A stretch of DNA of 33,034 nucleotides from CAYLJO01 sp964383905 (GTDB lineage: Bacteria > Acidobacteriota > Blastocatellia > Pyrinomonadales > Pyrinomonadaceae), in contig CAYLJO010000046.1 of assembly GCA_964383905.1 (NCBI GenBank), forward strand, positions 1-33,034. The letters are read 5' to 3'. The notes under the pieces are model-generated. The model ran no database searches. It was given only the letters and a program-made list of their open reading frames with translations, and was not told the DNA's origin. The translations under genes were made by a program, and so were the position numbers. Every line of letters starts with the position of its first letter. The stretch's first letter is position 1. Shown here piece after piece: positions 23,519-33,034 of the stretch.

Positions 23519-24484
23519 TTACAGAATAGTCTTACCCAGGGCGGACAAGATCAGCTCGACGCCGAGTTCTGCCGTGCGGTTGCTGGTGTCCAGCGCCGTG
23601 TTGATCTCGACAATTTCGAACGAGAGCATGCCACCCGCTTCAGCGATTTTTTCCATCGCGAGATGCGACTCACGGTAGGTCAGGCCCCCGCGCACGATTG
23701 TCCCGGACCCGGGCGCGTCGCCCGGGTCGAGCGCATCGATGTCAAGGGTCACCGCGTAGCCGGCGGATGCCCGCGACGCAATGGCGATCGCTTCGTCCAT
23801 ACACGCGCTCATCCCGCGCTCGTCTATTTCGCGCATGGTGAAGAAACGCATCCCCAGTTGGCGGATCAACTCCCGCTCACCCTGATCTATGTCGCGTGCC
23901 CCGACATGAGCACAGAATCGCGGGTCAAGCTTGGGCGCAAAACCAGCCACATGCGTCAACTCCGGGGCGCCGTAACCGAGCAGCGCCGCCAGCGGCATGC
24001 CGTGGATATTTCCGGACGGCGAAGTCTCCGGCGTGTTCATGTCAGCATGCGCATCGAACCAGATGAGCCCCAGCGACTCATGGCGCTCACGGTAAAAAGA
24101 TGCGATGCCGCTCACGGACCCGATGGCAATCGAGTGGTCACCGCCGAGCACGACGGGCAGTTCTCCCCCCTCCAGGATCTTGCGCACCTCGTCGGCCAAT
24201 TCCCGGCAGACGGCGCTGACCTCTGGTAAATATTTCACCTTTTCACCTAGCTCGGCGTCCACAGGTGGTCGCGGGACGCGCAGGTCTCCGAGATCCCGCA
24301 CCTCGTAGCCGAGCTGGGCGACCCGTTTATTTAATCGCGCAATCCGAAGCGCCGCCGGCCCGAGGTCAACGCCGGCGAGGCTCGCGCCGTATCCGAGGGG
24401 CACGCCGAGAATACTCACGCGTCTTCCCGCGCCCGGCCGGCCCGTTTGGTGCTGAGTGATCGGTTGGGGTCGCAGTGCGCTCAT
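23519..24484 (-). CDS. rocF: Arginase
   Basis: The 321-residue protein is a ureohydrolase with a binuclear manganese site: GGDHS (114-118), DAHADMN (144-150) and DIDALDP (248-254), plus SGNIHGMP (157-164) and EIVEIN (290-295) near the active site. The SGNIHGMP loop and the DPGDAPGSGT segment fit arginase rather than agmatinase. It hydrolyses arginine to ornithine and urea in the cytoplasm. It is followed after 20 bp by ddl and preceded by the LOG-family gene. No other arginine-catabolism gene is in the window, so its role here is probably general nitrogen metabolism. Confidence 0.92.
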   Translation of the reverse strand: MSALRPQPITQHQTGRPGAGRRVSILGVPLGYGASLAGVDLGPAALRIARLNKRVAQLGYEVRDLGDLRVPRPPVDAELGEKVKYLPEVSAVCRELADEVRKILEGGELPVVLGGDHSIAIGSVSGIASFYRERHESLGLIWFDAHADMNTPETSPSGNIHGMPLAALLGYGAPELTHVAGFAPKLDPRFCAHVGARDIDQGERELIRQLGMRFFTMREIDERGMSACMDEAIAIASRASAGYAVTLDIDALDPGDAPGSGTIVRGGLTYRESHLAMEKIAEAGGMLSFEIVEINTALDTSNRTAELGVELILSALGKTIL

Positions 24485-24584
24485 TACTTCAATTATTAGC
24501 TCGACTCACCGGCGGCCAATCAGGCGCCTCATTTCATCCGAAAAGGCTCACGGGATGGCCGATTTCGCCGGTGTCAGGGTCCTC

Positions 24585-25136
24585 TCAAACCATTACGCCT
24601 CTCGCCTTCAGAGTAATGATTGATACGGCCTGCTCGGACGTCGAGGCGAAATCAAGCACCGCCGTGTCCGATTCGCTCACGATCAGATGCCGGCGCCACG
24701 CCGCGACTACCGGGGGCCAGCAATCCCCGAGCAACACGAGCGGGCGCGGCTCGATCACGCGCGTCTGGAGCTTGTTCCACACCAGCGACACTTCCGTGAC
24801 GGTGCCCATGCCCCCCCGCAATGCGATAAATCCGACCGACCGAGTTATCAGGCGCTGCAAGCGCTCGTAAAAGTGCTCGGTCGCAACCTTATCCGTCAGG
24901 TAACGATTAGGCTCGGCCTTGAACTGATTCATGACAATACCGAGCACGCGTCCACCCTTCTCGCGGGCCCCGCGGCTCGCCGCTTCCATGACGCCCAAAT
25001 AGCCACCCGTGCAGATGGTATATCCGGCCTCGGCCAGCAGTTCCCCGACGCGACGCGCCTGCGCGTATTCAGGGTCGGTCTCCCTGCATTTCGATCCGCC
25101 GAAGATTGTCACGATACGTTCCGGCATCTCTTTCAT
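24585..25136 (-). CDS. LOG-family protein (TIGR00730-like, nucleotide phosphoribohydrolase fold)
   Basis: The 183 residues show VTIFGGSKCRETDPEYAQAR, TICTGGYLGVMEAASRGA and FIALRGGMGTVTEVSLVWN. The last corresponds to the PGGxGTxxE motif of LOG/lysine-decarboxylase-like proteins, with Arg replacing the Pro; the catalytic Glu is kept. Relatives release the base from nucleoside monophosphates (cytokinin-activating LOG in plants, PpnN in bacteria). The bacterial role is mainly nucleotide turnover. It lies 39 bp after asnS on the same strand, so co-transcription is likely. Cytoplasmic, no signal peptide. Confidence 0.85.
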   Translation of the reverse strand: MKEMPERIVTIFGGSKCRETDPEYAQARRVGELLAEAGYTICTGGYLGVMEAASRGAREKGGRVLGIVMNQFKAEPNRYLTDKVATEHFYERLQRLITRSVGFIALRGGMGTVTEVSLVWNKLQTRVIEPRPLVLLGDCWPPVVAAWRRHLIVSESDTAVLDFASTSEQAVSIITLKARGVMV

Positions 25137-25175
25137 GCTTTGGCAGGCGCGCTGATCAGCGCCACCTGCTCCCCC

Positions 25176-26489
<1,314 letters not shown>

Positions 26490-26553
26490 GAATCTAATCG
26501 TCACCGGTAAACGGCGGCAAACAAAAACCGTGGATCAATTAAGGGCCGGCGAT

Positions 26554-27612
26554 TCATGTTCTTACCTCATCATCGATCCGCGCTTTGATCGCCTGGCGCA
26601 GAGCCGGAAAGCGGTCGAGCCACTCCGCGGCCTGCAGGATGATCAAAAACATTGGCTGGATGAATTGCGCGTAAACTTCGCCGCGACCGCGGACGGCCGT
26701 TTGATATGAGAACGTGCCGATCGCCTTCAGATTGCGCTGTACGGTCATGAGCCTGAACTCGCGCGCAAAATCGTCCGGATCAATGGCGCCCAGTCCACAC
26801 TTGCGCCGCTCTTCCAGAAAGAAAAGCCTGTGCGCGCGGCACTCCGCCAGCGAGGGCGGCGTGGTTTGCCGATCAAGCAAGAGAGAAACCAGGTCGTAAC
26901 TCGCCGGCCCCATCCGCGCGTCCTGATGGTCTATCATGCGCAACCGGTTCTTGCTATCCACCATCAAATTCGCCGCATGATAATCGCGGTGACACAGAAC
27001 GCGCGGGCGCGCGGCCAGATCGGCGGCGATATCATTCATCTCGGCTTTCAACTCGGCGGCGACCCCGTGCGACAGTTTTTCACCACGTAAACTCCCGAAA
27101 TAGTGTTCAAAAAAGAAGTTGAGTTCCCAGGAAAGCTTGGCCTCGTCAAACGCGAGGCGGGCGGCAATTGAATTACGCTCATAGGCCTTATCGGTCGCCG
27201 CTTGAATCCGCGCGATCAGCCTGATCGCACCCTCTTTATACGTCTCGGATTCCTCCTCCGTCGCCGATTCGTAAAAGCGATTCAACTGGCGGTCGCCGAG
27301 GTCCTCTTGCGCGATGATGCCGCTCTGACCGTCGACCGCGAGAATTTCCGGGACCGGCAGGCCGGCCTCTATAAACAGTCTTGTGACATCCAGATACGGA
27401 TGAAAATCAGGGTCGAAAGGCTCAGGATAGACGGCCGCGACGGCCGTCTTGCGTTGCCATGGGATACGGAAATATTCGCGCGTCGATGCGTCCGGAGTCA
27501 GCGCTTGAATCTCTTGTTCAAGAGGCTGACGCACGCCCGCAAGATACGTCAACAACCTCTCACGCGCAGATGATTCGAAAGACTTTATATTAATTTGTGA
27601 AGCTAGACTCAT
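26554..27612 (-). CDS. amgK: AmgK-like sugar kinase (N-acetylmuramate/GlcNAc anomeric kinase)
   Basis: The 352-residue protein is an aminoglycoside-phosphotransferase-fold kinase: VLCHRDYHAANLM (205-217) with D210 and N215, then MIDHQDARMGPASYDLVSLL (226-245). The latter pattern is characteristic of AmgK. AmgK phosphorylates MurNAc at the anomeric carbon, feeding MurU and bypassing de novo UDP-MurNAc synthesis in Pseudomonas. Next to the gene, in the same direction, is a MurU-like nucleotidyltransferase, which supports this reading. The first 40 residues are not conserved. No ribosome site is visible before the ATG; a strong hairpin lies just upstream (27622-27649). Homoserine-kinase-like alternatives are less likely. 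Confidence 0.78.
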   Translation of the reverse strand: MSLASQINIKSFESSARERLLTYLAGVRQPLEQEIQALTPDASTREYFRIPWQRKTAVAAVYPEPFDPDFHPYLDVTRLFIEAGLPVPEILAVDGQSGIIAQEDLGDRQLNRFYESATEEESETYKEGAIRLIARIQAATDKAYERNSIAARLAFDEAKLSWELNFFFEHYFGSLRGEKLSHGVAAELKAEMNDIAADLAARPRVLCHRDYHAANLMVDSKNRLRMIDHQDARMGPASYDLVSLLLDRQTTPPSLAECRAHRLFFLEERRKCGLGAIDPDDFAREFRLMTVQRNLKAIGTFSYQTAVRGRGEVYAQFIQPMFLIILQAAEWLDRFPALRQAIKARIDDEVRT

Positions 27613-27621
27613 GCATTGAAA

Positions 27622-27649
27622 GCCGCGGGCGGCGTTTGCGGCCCGCGGC
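27622..27649. repeat. Strong GC hairpin between murU-like and amgK-like genes
   Basis: GCCGCGGGC (27622-27630) and GCCCGCGGC (27641-27649) are perfectly complementary around a 10-base loop. It lies nine bases before the amgK-like start and could mask its translation start or cause partial termination. No T-run follows on the minus strand. Confidence 0.6.
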
Positions 27650-27717
27650 AGGATTAATACTCCGAGCGCCTCGCTGTTTTATAGATCCCGGTTCTCCTTG
27701 ATAAACTTGTGATTGTA

Positions 27718-28716
27718 TCACTCGGTCAGCGGCACGACAAAGTTGTCGCCCCGCACCTCGCCCTTCAGAGCCTTCGGCGGGGGCTCCCTTCCCTGCACTA
27801 GCTCTGCTCGAACAACCGCAGCGTTCTCAATAGTCTCCCTCTCGCTCACGCGTACCCCGTCACCCAGAATCGCGCGCCGCACACGCGCTTTAGTTTCTAC
27901 CTTAACATTATCCCACAGGATAGAGTCTGTCACGTCAGCTTCGTCAGATATAATCGAGCCCGCCCCCATCTCCCTGTTCCTTCCCATCTCGTGGAGCAAA
28001 GTCAGGCTCACCTCCAAGTACCGGTCGATGGTTGAAAGCTCGAACCATTGCCCCTCCGCGACATGCGCCGCGATGCGCTCGCCTTGCGCTATCGCCTGCG
28101 GGTATACATCGGTCGTCGAATGCGAGAAGACCTTGCGTGGTATGTAAGAGAAGATGCGCGGCTCCAGTATCTGGATTCCTGTAAACATCAGAGGCGCGTC
28201 GGCCGGTGATGGGTGATCACCGGCGTTATCAGACGCGGGCCGGGGCATCCCGCCGAATCCTGTGATAAACCCATTACGCGTCTCGACCACACTGAAGCGC
28301 TCCCGCACCGCGTTGCTCCGCAGCACGAGGGTGGCGAGCGCGCCCGTCCGGCGGTGAGTCCCAAGCGCCTCCGAAAGATCTATATCAGTAACTATTTTAC
28401 CGTTGATGACGACGAAGGTGCCGGCATCAAGTAAATGGCGCGCGTTGTCCAGCGCGCCGCTGGTGCCGAGAATCTCCGGCTCTTCTACATACTCGAGATG
28501 CACGCCGAAGCGGCTCCCGTCACCGAGCGCGGCGCGCACCGATTCCGGGCGATGATGAAGATTGACCACTACTTCACGGCAACCGTAACGGGCGAGGTAT
28601 TCTGCGACATAACCGACGAGCGGACGACCCACAACCGGAATCGCAGGCTTCGTCCGATCAGCCGTCAACGGCCATAAACGTGTTCCATACCCGGCGGCCA
28701 GAATCATTGCGCGCAT
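27718..28716 (-). CDS. MurU-like sugar-1-phosphate nucleotidyltransferase
   Basis: The 332-residue product opens MILAAGYGTRLWPLTADRTK followed by PAIPVVGRPL, the nucleotidyltransferase signature. It continues with EPEILGTSGALDNAR and VVINGKIVTDID. A C-terminal left-handed beta-helix tail is indicated by hexapeptide-like repeats (GAGSIISDEADVTDSILWDN) from about residue 255. Pseudomonas MurU (about 223 residues) lacks this tail; mannose- and glucose-1-phosphate nucleotidyltransferases have it. Adjacency to the AmgK-like kinase suggests it makes UDP-MurNAc from MurNAc-1-phosphate, but GDP-mannose or dTDP-glucose synthesis cannot be excluded. It is likely the first gene of the run leading to ddl. 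Confidence 0.75.
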   Translation of the reverse strand: MRAMILAAGYGTRLWPLTADRTKPAIPVVGRPLVGYVAEYLARYGCREVVVNLHHRPESVRAALGDGSRFGVHLEYVEEPEILGTSGALDNARHLLDAGTFVVINGKIVTDIDLSEALGTHRRTGALATLVLRSNAVRERFSVVETRNGFITGFGGMPRPASDNAGDHPSPADAPLMFTGIQILEPRIFSYIPRKVFSHSTTDVYPQAIAQGERIAAHVAEGQWFELSTIDRYLEVSLTLLHEMGRNREMGAGSIISDEADVTDSILWDNVKVETKARVRRAILGDGVRVSERETIENAAVVRAELVQGREPPPKALKGEVRGDNFVVPLTE

Positions 28717-28875
28717 CAGGGATGATTATAACAGGGTGTGGGAGATTAATATGCGGAACAGGATCGGGATGCTTGCTGGTAACTTTCGGGCCGGAGGCGC
28801 TTTGCCGCATCATTCGCCCGACCGATCTAGCCACGCCTCGAGGCCGGGCATCGCGCCGGCAGGGGCAAGGCCAAT

Positions 28876-29559
28876 TTAAATCAGCCGCTCGCGCAGGGCC
28901 TTGGCTACCGCTTCGCTTTTCGAGTGGACCCGTAGCTTGGCGTAGATGTTCTTGAGGTGGAAGGAGACCGTATTGAACGAGATGCCCATCTCGTGTGCGG
29001 CGGTCTTCTTGTGATGGCCCTCGACCAACAATCTCAAAAGCTCACCCTCCTGCGCCGTCAGGTGGTAAGCGGCGTGTTCCGGCGGGCGGAAATCCCGGAA
29101 CAGGCGGACGACGCGACGCGCCACTTCCGGCGACATCGGCGCCCCGCCGTCAATCACCTCTTTGAGTGACGCGAGCAGCCGGACCGGCGGAGTGTTCTTC
29201 AACAGGTAGCCTGAGGCGCCCGCACAGAGGGCGTTAAAAATATTGTCATCATTGTCGTAAACCGTCAGCGCCAGGATGGGCACCTCAGGATAGCGCTCGC
29301 GCAGGATGCGGATGCCTTCGATGCCGGACATGCCGGGCAGCCCGATATCAGTTAAGACGGCGTCGAATTTCTCCTCACCCATCCGCGCCAGCGCGTCCTC
29401 CATCGTGCGGTAGCCGTGCGAGCAGTGAAAGCCGTGCGTGCCGTTGATCAGCAGGGTCAAGCCCTCCCGCACCTCACGCAAATCTTCGATGATCACGACG
29501 CGGATGGGAGCGTCGCTCGGCTGCCTGGTTTGGGCCTGGTGCTGGCTATTATTTGACAT
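28876..29559 (-). CDS. NarL/LuxR-family response regulator
   Basis: The 227 residues comprise a receiver domain (VVIIEDLREVREGL, phospho-acceptor D71 in FDAVLTDIGLPGMSG, and the Thr/Lys switch residues in LALTVYD and YLLKNTPP) and a C-terminal LuxR helix-turn-helix (LTAQEGELLRLLVEGHHKKT, then ISFNTVSFHLKNIYAKLRVH). The histidine kinase gene lies 79 bp upstream in the same direction, and its HisKA_3 domain is the class that pairs with NarL regulators, so they form a cognate pair. It presumably regulates transcription in response to the propeller sensor. No target operator can be identified. Confidence 0.93.
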   Translation of the reverse strand: MSNNSQHQAQTRQPSDAPIRVVIIEDLREVREGLTLLINGTHGFHCSHGYRTMEDALARMGEEKFDAVLTDIGLPGMSGIEGIRILRERYPEVPILALTVYDNDDNIFNALCAGASGYLLKNTPPVRLLASLKEVIDGGAPMSPEVARRVVRLFRDFRPPEHAAYHLTAQEGELLRLLVEGHHKKTAAHEMGISFNTVSFHLKNIYAKLRVHSKSEAVAKALRERLI

Positions 29560-29638
29560 TAAATTTGCGGTACGTTGGTCGATCCAGTGACGAGCGTATG
29601 AACTCTACCAGCTTATGGATTCGGCGTCACCTACACAT

Positions 29639-32600
29639 TCATGTAGGTCTGGTGTAACGGCTCGGGCGACGGCAGGGCAGCCGGAGTCTGACGGCCGTGC
29701 CCCGCCCGCAGCCGGAATCAATCTCCAACTTGCCGCCGATCCTTTCCGCACGCCGCCGCATGTTGAGCAGCCCGTTGCCTTCGCTTTCGCTCGAAGGGTC
29801 AAAGCCGGAACCGTTATCCCGGATCTCCAGTGAAAGCCAGTTTCTTTCAAGCGCCAGCGTAATCTCCATGCGCGAACACCCGGAATGCCGCGCCGCGTTA
29901 TTGACGGCCTCCTTAAAAATCAGGTGAAGGTCGCGTCGCACATCGACACCTAATTTCAAGCCCTGCTCGCTCACCGGCGCGCTAAAAGTCAAATCAATAT
30001 CGCGCGCCATGCAGGTCTCTTCGGCGTGCTGACGCATCCGGCGCACCAAGTCGCGTAGGCTGTCGCGCTGCGGGTTGATCGCCCATACGATATCGCTCAT
30101 CGCCGCCACGGACTCGCGCGAGATGCGCGCGATGGATGACAAGGAGCCGTTAGACTGAGCATCACCGTTGCCGAGTTGCTGCTTGGCAACTTCGCTCAGG
30201 ATGGCGATCTTGGTGAGATTAGCGCCGATGTCATCGTGCAGGTCTGTAGCAATACGCGTGCGCATGTTTGCTATCTCCAGCAGGCGCGCCACCCGGTAAC
30301 GGTAGAGCGCATAGCCGGCCGCGATCATCGTGAGCGCGGCCAGCGTGAGGAACCACCAGCGCTGCCAAACGGGGGGCAGGATACGGAAGCTTGCGCCGGC
30401 GGCCGTCGCACTGACCTCACCGCTGGCGTCAACGGCGCGCACGAGAAACCTGTAGGCTCCCGGAGCAAGGCTGGCGAAATTGACCGACCGTTGCGCCGTG
30501 GGCGCACTCCAATTCGGATCAATACCTTCGAGCTTGTATTGATAGCTCAGCGAGTCGCCGAAAGAGAAGTTGATCCCGGCGAAATCGATCGCGATGTCAT
30601 TCTGTGTGCGGCCGAGTTCGAGGCCGCGCACTTCAGCCTGTCCCAGCTCGGAAAGGGGGAAACGGGTGCCCCCCACGCGCAGCCCGGTAATGAAAACGGG
30701 TGGCGGCAAGTTTGGCCGGGCCAGGTGAGGAAGGAGCTTGGAGACGCCGCGCGGGGTGCCGAACCAGAGGGCGCCCTGATGATCGCGAAACGCTGCCTCA
30801 ATTTTGCCGTCAATCAAGCCGTCGGCGACTGAGTAATGGGTGATGCGCCCCGTCCCCGGATCAAGGCGGTTAAAGCCTCGCATCGTGCCGAAATACATTC
30901 GTCCCAAGTCGTCTTCCGTCATACACGCCACATAGTTGCTCGCGAGTCCCTCCGCCATGGTCAGACGGATAACCTGCGGCCGCTCCGCCGCCGTCTCGTC
31001 AATCCGGCCGACGCCACCCGCGTTCGTCGCGACCCAGAGCCGGCCCAGGTGGTCGAGGAAGAGGCATTGCACTTGTCCGGCGGGAATGCCGTCATCGGTG
31101 GTGAAGAGTTGGAAACGCCCTTCGCGGTATCGTAACAACCCGCCGTCGGTCCGCCCTATCCACAGCGCCCCCGACCGGTCTTCGACGAAGCAAGAGGGCG
31201 GCAAGAAATCAGGGACACCGTCCGCCCCGGTGTAGATGTGGAAAGCTTCCGTCGACCGCTCCCAGCGGACGAGATTGTTCTTCACGCCCTCGATGCTAAT
31301 CCAGATGTCGCCGCGCGAGTCTTCGAAGAGGTGAAGGCAGTTACGGCCCGGCAAACCGTTTCTCTCCGTATAGACGGCCTTCGGGGGTAGCTGCTTTAAT
31401 CGATCAGGGGGACTGACCCGCGGGAATCGGAACAACCCGTCCGGGGTCGGAAACCACCATTCACCCGCCCGATCCTGCAATACGACCTGCGGCCACTCCA
31501 GCACCGGCTTTTGCGGCAGGTTCGGGGGGACCGCCGTGAACTTTTGCCCGTCGAATTGGTTGATGGTCGCATCGCTTGCCACGACATAAAGCTCACCGGC
31601 CTGATTTTCGAAGATCGAGCGCACGCCGGTGCCGGCGAGCCCCTCCGTCTGATTAAAGATCGTGAAACCGCTCCGCCTTATTTTGAGCGCCCCCTGCGCG
31701 GTCGCCCCCCAGATATTCCCGCCGGCGTCTTCAGCGAGCCACGCGAGCGGGGTCACTGCCACCCCTTCGGTTTTCGTGTAGGTACGGAATCGCTGCCCGT
31801 CATACTCGCTCAAGCCGCCCGAGGTGCCGGCCCAGATGTGACCGTCTGAAGATTGACATAAAGATTGAATGCTGTCGTCCGTGAGCCCATCGGCCTTTGT
31901 GAACCGGCGGCGGATTGCCGGCCCGAGTGCTCTGAAGAGGCTGTGATCTGCTGGCGGCGCGGCGTTAACCTCTCGTAATTGTGACGGATCAAGGACAATC
32001 ACTCCGGCCCCCATATGACCGACCCACAGCCTGCCTTCCGCGTCCAGGAGCAACGCTCTAACATAATCGAATCCCTGGGATGGACTGATCTCGTAATGTC
32101 TGACCCGGCCGTCCGGCGTTCGGACGAAGAGCCCCTCCCAGGTGCCGATCCACAGACGCCCTTCCTGATCCTCGGCAAGCGACAAAACCAGCACCCAGCG
32201 GTGACCCTCGGGCAGGCCCAGATCAACCTTACGGAAGGATTCATGGCCGCCTGAACCTTCGAGGCGGAATAACTCGCCGTCGGTTCCGGCCCAGATCTGC
32301 CCGGCGCGATCCTGATAAAGGATGTTGACGCGGTTGGTCGAGGGGTCACTACCCACCTGATAAGCGGTGAAGAGGGGGGCGTTCGCGCCGGCAACGCTCG
32401 TTTCCCGGCTGCCCGCTTTTTCCGGGTAGGGGTTTAAACGGGCCACGCCTCCGCCGTTCGTTGCGACCCAATATGAACCGTCCCGCGCCTCTAACAGGTG
32501 AGTGATGGTCGGGTGCGGCAGGCCGTGAGAGAAGTCATAATTCGTGAAAGCATATCCGTCAAACCGGCTCAACCCGTCTTCTGTGCAAAACCAGAGAAAG

Positions 32601-32770
32601 CCGCGCGAATCGCGAATGATGCGAATGATGCTGTCCTGCGCGAGCCCGTCGGCGGTGGTATAAGTCTTGACGGGCAGTTGTTCGGAACGCGTGGTGAATG
32701 GAAGCGCGGCCAGCAGGAGCAGAAAAAGTAGACCCGCGTACGCGTGTTTGAATGGCCGTGTTGGGAGCAT
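29639..32770 (-). CDS. Propeller/Y_Y_Y sensor histidine kinase (HisKA_3)
   Basis: From the ATG at 32770 the protein has 1043 residues. A signal sequence (AYAGLLFLLLLAALPF) is followed by two periplasmic seven-bladed-type propellers made of Reg_prop repeats (xxGxxWxGTxxGLxRxDG, such as GRLWIGTWEGLF and GALWIGRTDGGLLRY) to about residue 690. A Y_Y_Y domain (YQYKLEGIDPNWSAPTAQRS) precedes a membrane helix at about 804-825 (WWFLTLAALTMIAAGYALY). The cytoplasmic part has HisKA_3 (RIATDLHDDIGANLTKIAIL, His845) and HATPase (FKEAVNNAARHS, then NGSGFD). This architecture is common in Bacteroidetes and Acidobacteriota sensors for extracellular ligands, often glycans. The longer frame to 32887 has no family features; AGGAG precedes the chosen ATG closely. 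It pairs with the downstream response regulator. Confidence 0.92.
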   Translation of the reverse strand: MLPTRPFKHAYAGLLFLLLLAALPFTTRSEQLPVKTYTTADGLAQDSIIRIIRDSRGFLWFCTEDGLSRFDGYAFTNYDFSHGLPHPTITHLLEARDGSYWVATNGGGVARLNPYPEKAGSRETSVAGANAPLFTAYQVGSDPSTNRVNILYQDRAGQIWAGTDGELFRLEGSGGHESFRKVDLGLPEGHRWVLVLSLAEDQEGRLWIGTWEGLFVRTPDGRVRHYEISPSQGFDYVRALLLDAEGRLWVGHMGAGVIVLDPSQLREVNAAPPADHSLFRALGPAIRRRFTKADGLTDDSIQSLCQSSDGHIWAGTSGGLSEYDGQRFRTYTKTEGVAVTPLAWLAEDAGGNIWGATAQGALKIRRSGFTIFNQTEGLAGTGVRSIFENQAGELYVVASDATINQFDGQKFTAVPPNLPQKPVLEWPQVVLQDRAGEWWFPTPDGLFRFPRVSPPDRLKQLPPKAVYTERNGLPGRNCLHLFEDSRGDIWISIEGVKNNLVRWERSTEAFHIYTGADGVPDFLPPSCFVEDRSGALWIGRTDGGLLRYREGRFQLFTTDDGIPAGQVQCLFLDHLGRLWVATNAGGVGRIDETAAERPQVIRLTMAEGLASNYVACMTEDDLGRMYFGTMRGFNRLDPGTGRITHYSVADGLIDGKIEAAFRDHQGALWFGTPRGVSKLLPHLARPNLPPPVFITGLRVGGTRFPLSELGQAEVRGLELGRTQNDIAIDFAGINFSFGDSLSYQYKLEGIDPNWSAPTAQRSVNFASLAPGAYRFLVRAVDASGEVSATAAGASFRILPPVWQRWWFLTLAALTMIAAGYALYRYRVARLLEIANMRTRIATDLHDDIGANLTKIAILSEVAKQQLGNGDAQSNGSLSSIARISRESVAAMSDIVWAINPQRDSLRDLVRRMRQHAEETCMARDIDLTFSAPVSEQGLKLGVDVRRDLHLIFKEAVNNAARHSGCSRMEITLALERNWLSLEIRDNGSGFDPSSESEGNGLLNMRRRAERIGGKLEIDSGCGRGTAVRLRLPCRRPSRYTRPT

Positions 32771-33034
32771 AACTCCTATTGACGTTGATGACAGGCGCGT
32801 GAAGTAACTCTCAGTGCTGCTATCGCGGACAGGCACTCTGGGGCGCGCGGGAGATTTTACTTCCAAAACGGGAATACCGAAAGCCACGCCTCGTTGTTCA
32901 TCCGCCCGGAATCTTCGGCACTGACCCGCTTTACATTAATGGGTGCTGACGGTGCGTTATATGATTAAGCTTCTGTCTTTTATGGTATTAATACGGATTA
33001 AAATTCGAAAGTCCCTTCCTCCGCGTCGGGCAGC

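Overview
The window is a stretch of bacterial chromosome, GC-rich and dense, with most genes on the minus strand. The mix of genes suggests an acidobacterium, probably near the Blastocatellia. That mix is a signal-peptide FecR-like protein, a 15-repeat TPR protein, a large propeller/Y_Y_Y histidine kinase, a Ser/Thr kinase with an NTF2-like tail, and a minimal nucleotidyltransferase paired with a 61-residue protein. The placement rests on remembered family resemblance, not on a marker-gene tree.

Layout. Positions 1-1840 hold debris: a kinase gene with an in-frame amber and a frameshift, a nucleotidyltransferase fragment joined to its 3' end, and a short FecR-like exported protein. A large exported TPR protein follows (2073-3989). 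Positions 4126-10150 are a polysaccharide region in which nearly every gene is cut: an O-antigen ligase C-terminus, a GT4 N-terminus, an N-truncated carbamoyltransferase, a GT2 remnant and an AT-rich GT11-like gene. The exception is a complete UDP-glucuronate decarboxylase (5177-7555) interrupted by a 474-residue intein with both LAGLIDADG motifs. Then come mutS, nagZ and a translationally coupled peptide-binding lipoprotein (10624-16248). Facing them are a TsaC/Sua5 protein, an O-methyltransferase, a UPF0175 protein and a sigma-54-dependent response regulator (16373-19891).

Positions 19881-20905 form an unusual cassette. A coupled pair, a 61-residue protein and a minimal nucleotidyltransferase, lies between two 105-bp direct repeats about 90 percent identical. 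One copy is the leader of the response regulator gene and the other lies upstream of the pair. Upstream is a decayed secreted-protein gene (20903-21566), then a gene-poor stretch with a helically phased ACGAA array (22047-22160).

The right part is a minus-strand run of housekeeping genes: a MurU-like nucleotidyltransferase, an AmgK-like sugar kinase, asparaginyl-tRNA synthetase, a LOG-family protein, arginase and D-Ala-D-Ala ligase. NagZ, AmgK, MurU and Ddl together suggest a MurNAc-recycling route feeding peptidoglycan synthesis. The window closes with a NarL-type response regulator and its propeller histidine kinase.

Three non-coding repeats stand out: a 142-bp element with terminal inverted repeats and nested hairpins (17813-17954), a 45-bp palindrome-flanked triple 9-mer (16308-16352), and the 105-bp direct repeat pair. 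The most notable items are the intein and the repeat-flanked nucleotidyltransferase module.
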